Positions 9,205-18,513 of a stretch of 64,000 nucleotides of DNA are shown here, piece by piece. The notes under the pieces were generated by a model, which was given only the letters and a program-made list of their open reading frames with translations, did no database searches and was not told where the DNA came from. This stretch comes from Aquipseudomonas alcaligenes MRY13-0052. Lineage in GTDB: Bacteria > Pseudomonadota > Gammaproteobacteria > Pseudomonadales > Pseudomonadaceae. The position numbers and the translations under genes are program-made. The stretch lies in contig BATO01000007.1 of assembly GCA_000474255.1 (NCBI GenBank), positions 1 through 64,000 on the forward strand, written 5' to 3'. The first letter of the stretch is position 1; each line of letters starts with the position of its first letter.

Positions 9205-10541
9205 CCCCGAACCTGATCTTCGTCGATGACGAGGCCGCGATCCGCGAAGCGGTGCGCGAGTGGCTGGAGCTCTCGGGCTTCACCGTGCGCCTTTGCGCCA
9301 GCGCCGCCGAATGCCTGGACGGGCTCGACGCCGACTTCGAGGGCGTGGTGATCAGCGACCTGCGCATGCCCGGCATGGACGGCATGGCCCTGTTGGAAGC
9401 GGTGCAGGCGCTGGACCGCGAGCTGCCCTTCCTGCTGGTCACCGGCCACGGCGACGTGCCCCAGGCGGTGGAGGCCATGCGCCTGGGCGCCTACGACTTC
9501 ATCGAAAAACCCTTCACCCCCGAGCGCCTGCTGGGCAGCCTGCGCCGGGCCCTGGAAAAGCGCCGCCTGACCCAGGAGAACCGCCGCCTGCGCCGCCAGG
9601 TGGACGACCGCACCCGCCTCGATGGGCAGTTGATGGGCTTCTCCCGCCCCATGGAACAGCTGCGCCGCCAGGTGCTGGACCTGGCGCAGACGCCGGTGAA
9701 CATCCTCCTGCGCGGCGACACCGGCAGCGGCAAGGAACTGGTCGCCCGCTGCCTGCACGACTTCGGCCCACGCGCCGGCAAGCCCTTCGTGGCGCTGAAC
9801 TGCGCGGCCATCCCGGAGAACCTGTTCGAGAGCGAGCTGTTCGGCCATGAGAGCGGCGCCTTCACCGGTGCCCAGGGCAAACGCATCGGCAAGCTGGAAC
9901 ATGCCGACGGCGGCACCCTGTTCCTCGACGAGATCGAGAGCATGCCCCTGGCCCAGCAGGTGAAGCTGCTGCGCGTGTTGCAGGAGCAACAGCTGGAGCG
10001 CCTGGGCTCGAACCAGAGCATCCGCGTCGACCTGCGGGTGATCGCCGCCACCAAGCCGGACCTCAAGGAAGAAGTGCGCGCCGGACGCTTCCGCGAAGAC
10101 CTGCTCTACCGCCTCAACGTCGCCGAGCTGCAACTGCCCGCCCTGCGCGAGCGCCGCGAAGACGTGCCGCTACTGTTCGAGCACTTCGCCGCCTTGGCCA
10201 GCGAACGCCTGGGCCGCCCCGTCCCGACCCTCACCCCCGCCGAGCTGGCCCACCTCCTGGCCCACGACTGGCCGGGCAACGTGCGCGAGCTGGTCAACGC
10301 CGCCGAGCGCCATGTGCTGGGGTTATCCACAGGCGGGCAAGTAGCCGACAACGCCGCGCCCTCCCTGGCCGAGCTGATGGAAACCTACGAGGCCCAATGC
10401 CTGCGCCAGGCCCTGGCCCGCAGCAAGGGCGACATCAAGGCAGTGATGGAACTGCTGCAGCTACCCCGCCGCACCCTCAACGAAAAGATGCAACGCCACG
10501 GCCTGGCCCGGGGCGAGTTCCTGCCGGGTGATGAAGACTGA
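9201..10541 (+). CDS. NtrC/DctD-type sigma-54 response regulator (MifR-like)
   Basis: A 446-residue regulator with a receiver domain (acid pair DD9-10, phospho-acceptor Asp53 in ISDLRMPGMDG, Lys in IEKPF) and a central AAA+ domain. The AAA+ domain has Walker A GDTGSGKE, the sigma-54 contact loop GAFTGA and Walker B GTLFLDEIE. A Fis-type HTH (KAVMELLQLPRRTLNEKM) is at the C-terminus. It acts on sigma-54 promoters after phosphorylation by the kinase, to which it is translationally coupled. The nearest sigma-54 promoter I can see is at 11756-11772 before the transporter gene, with an inverted repeat 104 bases upstream of the predicted start site. A DnaA-box 9-mer falls inside the gene (10323-10331). 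Confidence 0.9.
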   Translation: MTPNLIFVDDEAAIREAVREWLELSGFTVRLCASAAECLDGLDADFEGVVISDLRMPGMDGMALLEAVQALDRELPFLLVTGHGDVPQAVEAMRLGAYDFIEKPFTPERLLGSLRRALEKRRLTQENRRLRRQVDDRTRLDGQLMGFSRPMEQLRRQVLDLAQTPVNILLRGDTGSGKELVARCLHDFGPRAGKPFVALNCAAIPENLFESELFGHESGAFTGAQGKRIGKLEHADGGTLFLDEIESMPLAQQVKLLRVLQEQQLERLGSNQSIRVDLRVIAATKPDLKEEVRAGRFREDLLYRLNVAELQLPALRERREDVPLLFEHFAALASERLGRPVPTLTPAELAHLLAHDWPGNVRELVNAAERHVLGLSTGGQVADNAAPSLAELMETYEAQCLRQALARSKGDIKAVMELLQLPRRTLNEKMQRHGLARGEFLPGDED

Positions 10542-10544
10542 AAG

Positions 10545-11055
10545 CGGTCAAAAGCTGAGCACAGCCTTGAAAGCACCGTAGCGACTGGCGCACAGCAATC
10601 TATCCACAGGCCGCTCACAGTTGGCTCCACAGACATTGTGGGCAACTGGGAATGAATGCGTTCGCCTGGGGATTTCTTCGCGAATGAATTCGCTCCTACA
10701 GGTGCTCGTCTGCCTGTGGGAACGGTTTCAACCGTGAATGGGTGGCACTGGTCGAAATATGAGCACAAGCTTGAAAGCACTGATTTGACTGGCACCAAGC
10801 AATCTATCCACAGCCCGCCAACAGTTGGCTCCACAGCTATTGTGGGCAACTGAGGATGAATCCGTTCGCCTGGGGATTTCTTCGCGAATAAATTCACTCC
10901 CACGGGTGCTCGCCTGCCTGTGGGAGCGGTTTCAACCGCGAATAGGTGGCACTGCTCAATATCTGAGCACAAGCTTGAAAGCGTTGTATCCACTGGCGTT
11001 CAGCAATCTATCCACAGCCCACCAACAGTTGGCTCCACAGTAATTGTGGGCAATG
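10545..11055. repeat. 204-bp tandem repeat, ~2.5 units, each full unit with a REPIN-like palindrome
   Basis: The anchor TGAGCAC recurs at 10556, 10760 and 10964, an exact 204-base period; the third unit stops near 11055. Each unit has CAATCTATCCACAG, CAACAGTTGGCTCCACAG and TTGTGGGCAA (or close variants). Units 1 and 2 then have two inverted REP-like elements (GCGAATGAATTCGCTCC.. and ..GGAACGGTTTCAACCG) facing each other across GGTGCTCG. The whole is noncoding, although 204 is a multiple of three and a minus-strand frame therefore stays open. Confidence 0.85.
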
Positions 11056-11292
11056 CAGGGGCGATTTCATCCGCCCAGAAAAGTCATTGTGGATAGCTCG
11101 GTTGGGGCGGCGGCGCTGCGCACCGCTTGGCGAATGAATTGGCTCTGTCTGCGTTAGCTGTTGTGGTTTTGATGCAAGCGCTCAAGCACGGTGCTTTCCG
11201 GGCACCAAAGAATTTCTGTCACCTCCACCGCATGGGTTTCGCTTCGCTCTACACCATCCTACGAAAGCCCGTGCGCACCACGTGGTGATGCA
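11056..11292. other. Noncoding spacer with isolated REP-like pieces
   Basis: No gene is supportable. Fragments resembling single REPs occur near 11060-11078 and 11128-11150 (GCGAATGAATTGGCTC). A minus-strand frame crosses it together with copy B, but it belongs to the repeat family. Confidence 0.5.
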
Positions 11293-11616
11293 CTGGCCGA
11301 AAAAGTTGGAGCAGCCGCCAACGCCCCTCCAGGAGGCCGAACGCAGTCGTTGCGCCGGGGGACGAGCGGCATGGATGCCGCGAGAGGCGCGCCAGGCCAT
11401 GGATGGCCCATCGCGCCGGCCCCCAGAGCAACGATGGAGTGAGGGAACCCGACGCAGTCGGGCCGGATGATGGGGCAAGCCCTTTTGGTTTCTTTTGGGT
11501 GGTTCGGCACCCCGACGATTGCCAAAAGAGACTCGCCCGGGGGGCGAAACCAGAAACATCACCAGAGCTCGGCAATCAGCTGGGCTCAATTCTTCTAGCA
11601 ACACTTAACGCAGACA
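11293..11616 (+). repeat. Dispersed repeat copy B (inverted relative to copy C)
   Basis: It is the inverted counterpart of 13237-13549, the two copies flanking the transporter gene. Shared blocks include GTTGGAGCAGCCGCCAACG, GGCATGGATGCCGCGAGAGG, CCATGGATGGCCCATCGCG, GACTCGCCC and CTCGGCAATCAGCTG. No transposase, terminal repeats or target duplication is visible. A lone REP-like segment follows at 11621-11640. Confidence 0.8.
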
Positions 11617-11656
11617 GAGCCAATGAATTCGCCCCTACCTGGCCATCAATGGATAG

Positions 11657-11700
11657 GCGGAATCCCGCTTATGGCCCCTTCGCGATAAGCGCCAATCCGC
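11657..11700. promoter_or_regulatory. Inverted repeat, candidate activator site (UAS)
   Basis: The arms are GCGGAATCCCGCTTAT (11657-11672) and ATAAGCGCCAATCCGC (11685-11700), with 13 of 16 positions matching and a 12-base spacer. The centre is about 104 bases upstream of the start site expected from the sigma-54 promoter at 11756, a normal distance for an NtrC-family activator dimer site. Confidence 0.55.
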
Positions 11701-11755
11701 GCACAAATGCCCTGTGAAATCCCTCCGAGCCTTCTATTCCGGCGCTTTGCGGCGC

Positions 11756-11772
11756 TGGCACAGCTCCTGCTA
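11756..11772 (+). promoter_or_regulatory. Sigma-54 (RpoN) promoter of the transporter gene
   Basis: TGGCACAGCTCCTGCTA has the invariant -24 GG and -12 GC separated by ten bases, and agrees with the TGGCAC-N5-TTGCW consensus except for one position. It lies 67 bases upstream of the transporter ATG. Confidence 0.78.
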
Positions 11773-11838
11773 TGTGCCCGCACCCCAAGCGCGGCGAGAG
11801 CCGTGCCTACAACAACAACTATGACTCGAGGAAACACG

Positions 11839-13146
11839 ATGGAAAGCACCAGCACCCTGACTGCCTCAGCAGCACCCCGCACCACCTCGCAACGCATCAA
11901 ATCCATTTTCAGCGGCTCGGTGGGCAACCTGGTCGAGTGGTACGACTGGTACGTCTACGCCGCCTTCTCGCTGTACTTCGCCAAGGCCTTCTTCCCCCAG
12001 GGCGACCTGACCGCCCAGCTCCTGAACACCGCCGCGATCTTCGCCGTGGGCTTCCTGATGCGTCCGATCGGCGGCTGGCTGATGGGCATCTACGCCGACC
12101 GCAAGGGCCGCAAAGCCGCGCTGCTGGCCTCGGTCCTGCTGATGTGCTTCGGCTCGCTGATCATCGCGCTGACCCCCAGCTATGAAACCATCGGCATCGC
12201 CGCGCCCATCCTGCTGGTGGTCGCCCGCCTGCTGCAGGGCCTGTCGGTCGGTGGCGAATACGGCACCTCGGCCACCTACCTGTCGGAGATGGCGACCAAG
12301 GAGCGTCGCGGCTTCTTCTCCAGCTTCCAGTACGTGACCCTGATCTCCGGCCAGCTCATCGCCCTGGCGGTGCTGATCATCCTCCAGCAGACCCTCACCA
12401 CCGAGCAGCTGGAAAGCTGGGGCTGGCGCGTGCCCTTCTTCATCGGCGCCCTGTGTGCGGTGGTGGCGATGTTCCTGCGTCGCGGCATGGAAGAGACCGA
12501 GTCCTTCACCAAGAAGAAGGACAAGCCGAAGGAAAGCCTGCTGCGCACCCTGATGCGCCACCCCAAGGAAGTGTTCACCGTGATCGGCCTGACCATGGGC
12601 GGCACCCTGGCCTTCTACACCTACACCACCTACATGCAGAAATACCTGGTCAACACGGTCGGCATGAGCAAGAACGACTCGACCATGATCTCGGCCGCCA
12701 CCCTGTTCCTGTTCATGCTGCTGCAGCCCCTGGTGGGCGCGCTCTCGGACAAGGTCGGCCGCCGTCCGATCCTGATCGCCTTTGGCGTGCTGGGCACCCT
12801 GTTCACCTACCCGATCCTCAGCACCCTGCACACCATCGATACCTGGTGGGGCGCGTTCTTCCTGATCATGGCGGCGCTGATCATCGTCAGCGGCTACACC
12901 TCGATCAACGCCGTGGTGAAGGCCGAGCTGTTCCCCACCGAGATCCGTGCCCTGGGCGTGGGCCTGCCCTACGCGCTGACCGTGTCCATCTTCGGCGGCA
13001 CCGCCGAGTACGTGGCGCTGTGGTTCAAGAGCATCGGCATGGAGAGCGGCTTCTACTGGTACGTGACCGCCTGCATCGCCTGCTCGCTGCTGGTGTACGT
13101 GTTCATGAAGGACACCCGCACCCACTCGCGGATGAACGACGATTGA
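11839..13146 (+). CDS. MFS metabolite:H+ symporter, alpha-ketoglutarate/dicarboxylate type
   Basis: A 435-residue, 12-helix major facilitator of the metabolite:H+ symporter family. Signatures include GNLVEWYDWYVYA in helix 1, GGWLMGIYADRKGRK in loop 2-3, LLQGLSVGGEYGTSATYLSE in helices 4-5 and ALSDKVGRRP in loop 8-9. It is most like KgtP and the P. aeruginosa alpha-ketoglutarate transporter controlled by MifS/MifR and RpoN; a sigma-54 promoter and an inverted repeat precede it here. ATG 11839 follows GAGGAAA. The gene is bracketed by inverted dispersed repeats and followed by a strong terminator. Substrate specificity is inferred from family and regulation. Confidence 0.88.
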   Translation: MESTSTLTASAAPRTTSQRIKSIFSGSVGNLVEWYDWYVYAAFSLYFAKAFFPQGDLTAQLLNTAAIFAVGFLMRPIGGWLMGIYADRKGRKAALLASVLLMCFGSLIIALTPSYETIGIAAPILLVVARLLQGLSVGGEYGTSATYLSEMATKERRGFFSSFQYVTLISGQLIALAVLIILQQTLTTEQLESWGWRVPFFIGALCAVVAMFLRRGMEETESFTKKKDKPKESLLRTLMRHPKEVFTVIGLTMGGTLAFYTYTTYMQKYLVNTVGMSKNDSTMISAATLFLFMLLQPLVGALSDKVGRRPILIAFGVLGTLFTYPILSTLHTIDTWWGAFFLIMAALIIVSGYTSINAVVKAELFPTEIRALGVGLPYALTVSIFGGTAEYVALWFKSIGMESGFYWYVTACIACSLLVYVFMKDTRTHSRMNDD

Positions 13147-13203
13147 TCCCTTGAGCCCCCGTGGCTCTGGCTGCGCTAATCCGTAGCCGTTTTATTCCCG
13201 AAG

Positions 13204-13226
13204 ACGGGCCCGTGAGGGCCCGTTTT
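13204..13226 (+). terminator. Rho-independent terminator of the transporter gene
   Basis: A perfect 8-bp stem ACGGGCCC / GGGCCCGT with a GTGA loop, followed by TTTTCGTTT, 57 bases after the stop codon. Confidence 0.85.
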
Positions 13227-13236
13227 CGTTTGTGCG

Positions 13237-13549
13237 GTCTGGGTTAAGTGTTGCTGGAGAATCTTGAGCCCAGCTGATTACCGAGCTTTGCTGACGCTTT
13301 TGGTTTCGCCCACCCGGGCGAGTCTCTTTCTTCAGTCGCCAAGAAAGAAACCAAAGAGGCTTGCCCCATCATCCGGCCCCGGCTTCGCCGGGGTTCCCTC
13401 ACTCCATCGCTGCTCTAGGGGCCGGCGCGATGGGCCATCCATGGCCTGGCGCGCCTCTCGCGGCATCCATGCCGCTCGTCCCCCGGCGCAACGACTGCGT
13501 TCGGCCTCCTGGAGGGGCGTTGGCGGCTGCTCCAACTCCTTCGCCAGGT
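13237..13549 (-). repeat. Dispersed repeat copy C (inverted relative to copy B)
   Basis: Read on the minus strand it follows copy B closely from GTTGGAGCAGCCG to ACTTAACC. The differences are a shorter poly-pyrimidine segment and scattered substitutions. A plus-strand frame crosses it, with the same translated core as the minus-strand frame of copy B. I treat these frames as repeat shadows. Beyond the repeat, 13550-13598 holds nothing recognisable. Confidence 0.8.
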
Positions 13550-13598
13550 TTACATATTGCGGTGCGCTTGAGGGCTTCCGTCGGAGCGACGGTACGGC

Positions 13599-14564
13599 TC
13601 AAGTCAGCCGACAGGCTTCGAATCCAGCCTTGAGCGCTTCCTCGTCCTGGGGCGTGGAGAAGATCAGCTCCAGCCGCGAGTCCTTGCGCCATTCGCTGGC
13701 CTGCCAGTGAAGCGGCGCGCCGTCCAGGGCATTGCCGGACAGCCAGCCGGCGTTGCTGTGGATAACCAGCTTGGCGCGGCGCCAGCCGAGGCTCGCCAGC
13801 CACAGCTGCACGCGCATCAGCTCGAAGGTCTGGGAGGGGTGCCAGCGCCAGCCGATGGTCCAGCCATCCGCCGCACCTTGTGCCTGGATGATGGGCTGCC
13901 CGGGGTTTATCCACAGCGCGGGCGGAGCCGCCTGGCCAGTGGGCAGGGCCGAGTTATCCACAGCGGCACCGGCCCTGGCCTCGAGCCCCGGCAGGTCGGC
14001 CAGGGGCAGGCGGCCCTGCACCGTCCAGCTCAGGGGCAGCGCCGGCAGTTGCTCGGCCACTCGCTGGCGGCTATCGGCATCGAGGTTCTCGGCCTTGTTC
14101 AGGACCAGCAGGCCGGCACCTTCGAGGGCATCGCGCTGGCTGTCGGGCAGGGCATCGCCACGGGCCAGGGCAGCGGCGTCCAGCACCAACAGGCTCGGCT
14201 GCAGGGCCAGCACGCCTTCCCAGGGCGGCTCGCGCAGCTGGCGCATCAGCTCGGCGGGGTGGCCGAGGCCAGACGGTTCGATGAACAGTCGGTCCGGCCG
14301 GGCCTTGCGCAGCAGGCGACCGAGCCCGACCTGGAAGGGCGCGCCGTTGACGCAGCACAGGCAGCCACCGGCCACCTCGGCCAGGGCGATGCCGTCGTCG
14401 CCAGTTTCCAGCAGCGCGGCGTCCAGGCCGACCAGGCCGAATTCGTTGATCAGCACCGCCCAGCGCTCGTCGCTCGGGCGCTGCGCCAGGAGGTGGCGGA
14501 TGAGGCTGGTCTTGCCGGCGCCCAGGGGGCCGGCCACCAGGTGGGTGGGGATATGGGCAAGCAT
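13599..14564 (-). CDS. CobW/G3E-family GTPase
   Basis: A 321-residue G3E GTPase with P-loop GPLGAGKTS (residues 9-17), the family metal-binding motif GGCLCC (CxCC), IEPSGLGHP as the switch region, and the base-recognition motif NKAE in place of NKxD. A shorter CobW C-terminal domain follows. G3E proteins deliver metal cofactors; the neighbouring zinc-starvation block and the equivalent P. aeruginosa locus suggest zinc chaperoning. ATG 14564 is chosen because the longer frame runs through noncoding sequence. Three perfect DnaA-box 9-mers lie inside (13757, 13907, 13954). Confidence 0.88.
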   Translation of the reverse strand: MLAHIPTHLVAGPLGAGKTSLIRHLLAQRPSDERWAVLINEFGLVGLDAALLETGDDGIALAEVAGGCLCCVNGAPFQVGLGRLLRKARPDRLFIEPSGLGHPAELMRQLREPPWEGVLALQPSLLVLDAAALARGDALPDSQRDALEGAGLLVLNKAENLDADSRQRVAEQLPALPLSWTVQGRLPLADLPGLEARAGAAVDNSALPTGQAAPPALWINPGQPIIQAQGAADGWTIGWRWHPSQTFELMRVQLWLASLGWRRAKLVIHSNAGWLSGNALDGAPLHWQASEWRKDSRLELIFSTPQDEEALKAGFEACRLT

Positions 14565-14646
14565 CGCGCTATGGTGCTGCGTCACGGGTTCGGAATAAAG
14601 CCTCGTGCTAGAGTCGCGCCCATTAATTTCCCGAGGTCCTGCGTTC

Positions 14647-15033
14647 ATGCGTCTCTGCCTACTGCCCCTGCTGCTGGTCCTGTCCGCCGATGCGCTGGCC
14701 GAGGCGTGCATCGTCCACAGCCAGAGCGACCAGCTCGATGTGAAGGTCTGCCAGCAGAACCGCAGCATCCCGCCGCAGCTGTTCCGCAACGGCTTCTGCA
14801 AGCCGCAGATGCCCGGGCAGAAGGTGGAGGTGAGCTACGCCGACCAGTGCCCGAGCGGCGCCTTCGGCGTGTGCAGCAACGCCCAGGTGAGCAACATCGC
14901 CTACCGCCAGGACATCCACTACTACGGCGTAGCCACCGACGCGCGCTACCTCAAGCCCTTCTGCGAGGGGCAGAGCAAGGGAACCTGGGAAAGCCCGTCG
15001 TCATCAGCCGGTAACAGCCCTGGTGTGCAATAG
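14647..15033 (+). CDS. Small exported cysteine-containing protein
   Basis: A 128-residue protein with a signal peptide (LCLLPLLLVLSADALA). The mature part has eight cysteines, a pattern that fits disulfides in the periplasm. I do not recognise a named domain. It is divergent from the CobW gene and followed by its own terminator at 15085. ATG 14647 follows GAGGT at about ten bases. Its place next to zinc-related GTPases matches the same neighbourhood in P. aeruginosa, so a link to metal homeostasis is possible but unproven. Confidence 0.75.
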   Translation: MRLCLLPLLLVLSADALAEACIVHSQSDQLDVKVCQQNRSIPPQLFRNGFCKPQMPGQKVEVSYADQCPSGAFGVCSNAQVSNIAYRQDIHYYGVATDARYLKPFCEGQSKGTWESPSSSAGNSPGVQ

Positions 15034-15084
15034 CCTTGGGTACCTCGCCCGTACCGGCCCAGCCGGTAGGGCCTCGGTGATACA

Positions 15085-15111
15085 GGGCCGCCTTCGGGTG
15101 GCCCTTTTTTT
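15085..15111 (+). terminator. Rho-independent terminator
   Basis: Stem GGGCCGCC / GGTGGCCC (one G-T pair) with a TTCG tetraloop, followed by seven T. It terminates the small exported-protein gene. Confidence 0.85.
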
Positions 15112-15130
15112 CGCGCTGCGGAGCGCCTCG

Positions 15131-15774
15131 TCAGGCCAGCCAGTCCAGGGTCAGCAGCAGGCGCGCATCACCCGGCATGACGTCGGGCGACCTGTGGATA
15201 ACCCCTCGCCCCTCGTTGCCCAGCCACTTTTCGCCCTTGAACAACGCAACATGACCCGGCGCCAGGGTCTGCCCGGCCGGCACGGCCTTCGGCTCGGCGG
15301 CGGGGTCGCCCAGGCGGCTGCGTGGCATCTGCCCTTCCTGCAGCCAGTGGCTGCCCACACCGGCATAGGTGGTGATCAGCCGCAGCGGTACATGGTCGAC
15401 GTGGTAGCGCGGGCACATGGCGCGGTCCAGGCGGCGCAGGCGCAGGCCGATGCGCCGCGCATCCAGCAGGCAGGCGAAGGCGCGCACCAGCCAGGCGACG
15501 TCGGCGAGGAAGGCGGCATGTCCGTCGATGTCGGCGAAGCGCCGGGCCAGGCTGTCCAGGTCGAGGGTGGCTTCAGGGTCTGGCAGCTCCAGGGTCAGGG
15601 ACTCGCTCAGCGGCTCCCCGAGCCCCAGCAGGCACTGGGCGTAGTCGCTGATGTGCAGGGGCAGGCGGCGCTCCCACACGGCGAGGTTGACCTCGTCGCG
15701 CAGCGCTTCGCTCAACACTGCCAGGTTGTCGCTGGTCGCCACCCGGGGTTGGGGGCGCAAGGCCAGGGCTTGCA

Positions 15775-15775
<1 letters not shown>
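15131..15775 (-). CDS. DUF1826 family protein
   Basis: A 214-residue soluble protein of DUF1826, with motifs CPRYHVDHVPLRLITTYAGVG and GEGTHW-like GVGSHWL. It contains His/Asp residues (YHVDH) that could bind metal. The gene is coupled to the upstream G3E GTPase by a one-base stop/start overlap (TAATG), so the two are co-translated. The family habitually accompanies Zur-controlled G3E GTPases. Its molecular role is unknown to me. A DnaA-box 9-mer is inside (15193-15201). Confidence 0.85.
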
Positions 15776-16980
<1,205 letters not shown>

Positions 16981-17030
16981 GGGGTTCTCCGGTTCAGGCT
17001 GGGCGGCTCGGGTGGCCGCTCTGTGGGTTC

Positions 17031-17450
17031 TCAGGCTTCGCGCCGGTGGCGCTCGCGTTGTTCCTGGCGTTCCTTGGCTTCGATGCACAGTTCGGCGGTC
17101 GGGCGTAGCAGCAGGCGGCGCAGGCCGATGGGCTCGCCGGTCTCCAGGCACCAGCCGTATTCGCCACGGGCCAGACGATCGAGGGCGCCGTCGATCTTGC
17201 CGAGCAGCTTCTTTTCCCGCTCCAGGCGGCGCAGCTGCCACTGGCGCTGCTCCTCGCGGCTGGCGATGTCGACGTCGTCGCTGGCCGGTTGCGCTTCGCG
17301 CAGCTCGTCGATTTCTTCGTCGATGCGGGCACGCAGGTCATCGCGCTCCGTCAGCAGCAGCAGGCGGAAATAGGTCTGCTGGGCGTCGTCCATGTAGCGG
17401 TCGGCGGGCTGGTCGAGCAGTTCCTGCTCGCTGAAGGGAAGATCGGGCAT
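17031..17450 (-). CDS. dksA2: DksA2, zinc-independent DksA paralogue
   Basis: A 139-residue DksA-family protein with a coiled-coil N-terminal half (residues ~30-90). The C-terminal zinc-finger region is [11 protein letters not shown] ... AELCIEAKE. Only the first cysteine of each CxxC pair remains, the pattern that lets DksA2 work with RNA polymerase and ppGpp without structural zinc. This is known for P. aeruginosa DksA2. The promoter lies next to a perfect Zur palindrome (17475-17489), with folE2 transcribed the other way. Confidence 0.92.
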   Translation of the reverse strand: MPDLPFSEQELLDQPADRYMDDAQQTYFRLLLLTERDDLRARIDEEIDELREAQPASDDVDIASREEQRQWQLRRLEREKKLLGKIDGALDRLARGEYGWCLETGEPIGLRRLLLRPTAELCIEAKERQEQRERHRREA

Positions 17451-17474
17451 GATAGTGTTCGCTTGATTTCCAAG

Positions 17475-17489
17475 TGTTATAACATAACA
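17475..17489. promoter_or_regulatory. Zur box between dksA2 and folE2
   Basis: TGTTATAACATAACA is a perfect palindrome matching the core of the gammaproteobacterial Zur operator (GTTATA-N-ATAAC type). It is 25 bases from the dksA2 ATG and 31 bases from the folE2 ATG, positioned to repress both. Confidence 0.85.
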
Positions 17490-17519
17490 TATTCAGTCGA
17501 ATTCAAGCCCGGATCAACG

Positions 17520-18440
17520 ATGAACATCCAGACCCTGCCCGACATGGCCATCCAGAACGCCCCCTGCCACGGCGCCCTCGACTGGGTGGGCATGGGGGAT
17601 ATCGCCCTGCCCCTGATCCTCTGCGGCCAACCGGTACAGGCGCGGGTGGATATAGGCGTCAGCCTCGACGATGCCAATACGCGGGGCATCCATATGTCAC
17701 GGCTGTACCTGGCGCTGGGTGAGGAGCTGGGCAACAGGCCGGCGACCCTGCCCGCGCTGCGCCAGCTGCTGCAGCGCTGCCTGGACAGCCACGAAGGCCT
17801 TTCCCGCAGCGCCTCCCTGGAGCTGCGGGGCGAGCTGTTGCTGGAGCGCCCGGCGCTGGTAAGCGCGCTGTCCGGCCACAAGGCTTATCCTTTCGAGATC
17901 GCTGTACGCTTGGATCCATGGGGGTTTCACGTGGAACTGCAGGCCGAGGTGGGCTATTCATCCACCTGCCCCTGCTCCGCAGCACTGTCACGCCAAGCGA
18001 CGCAGAATGCCTTCGCCCAGCACTTCGCCAAGCGCCTGGCGTCCTTCGAGGAGGTGCATGAGTGGCTGGGCAGCCAGGCGGGCATGCCGGCGACGCCCCA
18101 CAGCCAGCGCAGCCAGGCGCACCTGCGTGTCCGTCTTACTGGCGATGAGCTGCCCCTGGTGGAGCTGCTGGACAGCGCCGAAGCAGCCCTGGGTACCGCC
18201 CTGCAGACGGCGGTCAAACGTGCCGACGAGCAGGCCTTCGCAATAGCCAATGGCGACAATCTGCTGTTCTGCGAAGACGCCGCCCGGCGCTTGGACCAGG
18301 CCCTGAAGGCCCTGCCCTGGGTGGAGGCGCACAGGCTACGCGTGGTCCACGCGGAGAGCCTGCATGCCCACGATGCGGTGGCCTGCGCCAGCTGGGGATG
18401 GGCGCTTGGCGGTCAGGCGCTCATGAGTGGCGCTCCGTGA
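17520..18440 (+). CDS. folE2: GTP cyclohydrolase IB
   Basis: A 306-residue GTP cyclohydrolase of the FolE2 (COG1469) family, which converts GTP to 7,8-dihydroneopterin triphosphate for folate synthesis. The active-site cysteine region is STCPCSAALS near residues 146-155, with the expected acidic and His ligands downstream. FolE2 uses Mn or other metals, so it replaces zinc-dependent FolE under zinc limitation, in line with the Zur box upstream. ATG 17520 is chosen as the first ATG after the operator. A parS-like sequence is embedded at 17924-17937. Confidence 0.93.
   Translation: MNIQTLPDMAIQNAPCHGALDWVGMGDIALPLILCGQPVQARVDIGVSLDDANTRGIHMSRLYLALGEELGNRPATLPALRQLLQRCLDSHEGLSRSASLELRGELLLERPALVSALSGHKAYPFEIAVRLDPWGFHVELQAEVGYSSTCPCSAALSRQATQNAFAQHFAKRLASFEEVHEWLGSQAGMPATPHSQRSQAHLRVRLTGDELPLVELLDSAEAALGTALQTAVKRADEQAFAIANGDNLLFCEDAARRLDQALKALPWVEAHRLRVVHAESLHAHDAVACASWGWALGGQALMSGAP
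17924..17937. other. Degenerate parS-like sequence
   Basis: GTTTCACGTGGAAC is one base from the parS core GTTCCACGTGGAAC. It lies within folE2, about 21 kb from oriC. Confidence 0.5.
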
Positions 18441-18472
18441 AGAGCCAGCACGGATAGCGCACGGCGGAAACG

Positions 18473-18497
18473 AAAAGGCCCCCTTGCGGAGGCCCTT
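18473..18497 (-). terminator. Terminator of glmS
   Basis: On the minus strand an imperfect hairpin (AAGGGCCTCC, loop GCAA, GGGGGCCTT) ends in TTTTCG, 17 bases after the glmS stop. It may also serve folE2 from the other side. Confidence 0.7.
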
Positions 18498-18513
18498 CTT
18501 CATCGACCGGGAA

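Noticed and set aside
10385-10993. Minus-strand open frame of 202 codons with 68-residue repeats
   Set aside because: It is produced by the 204-base tandem repeat (a multiple of three) and overlaps the 3' end of the response-regulator gene; no start signal or family.
11182-11604. Minus-strand open frame of 140 codons in copy B, and its plus-strand counterpart in copy C (13264-13710)
   Set aside because: Both follow the dispersed repeat and share the same translated core only because the DNA is repeated; no RBS and Arg/Ala/Pro-rich shadow composition.
18441-18513. Tn7 insertion at the glmS attachment site
   Set aside because: The interval is only a terminator; no Tn7 end sequences or genes.
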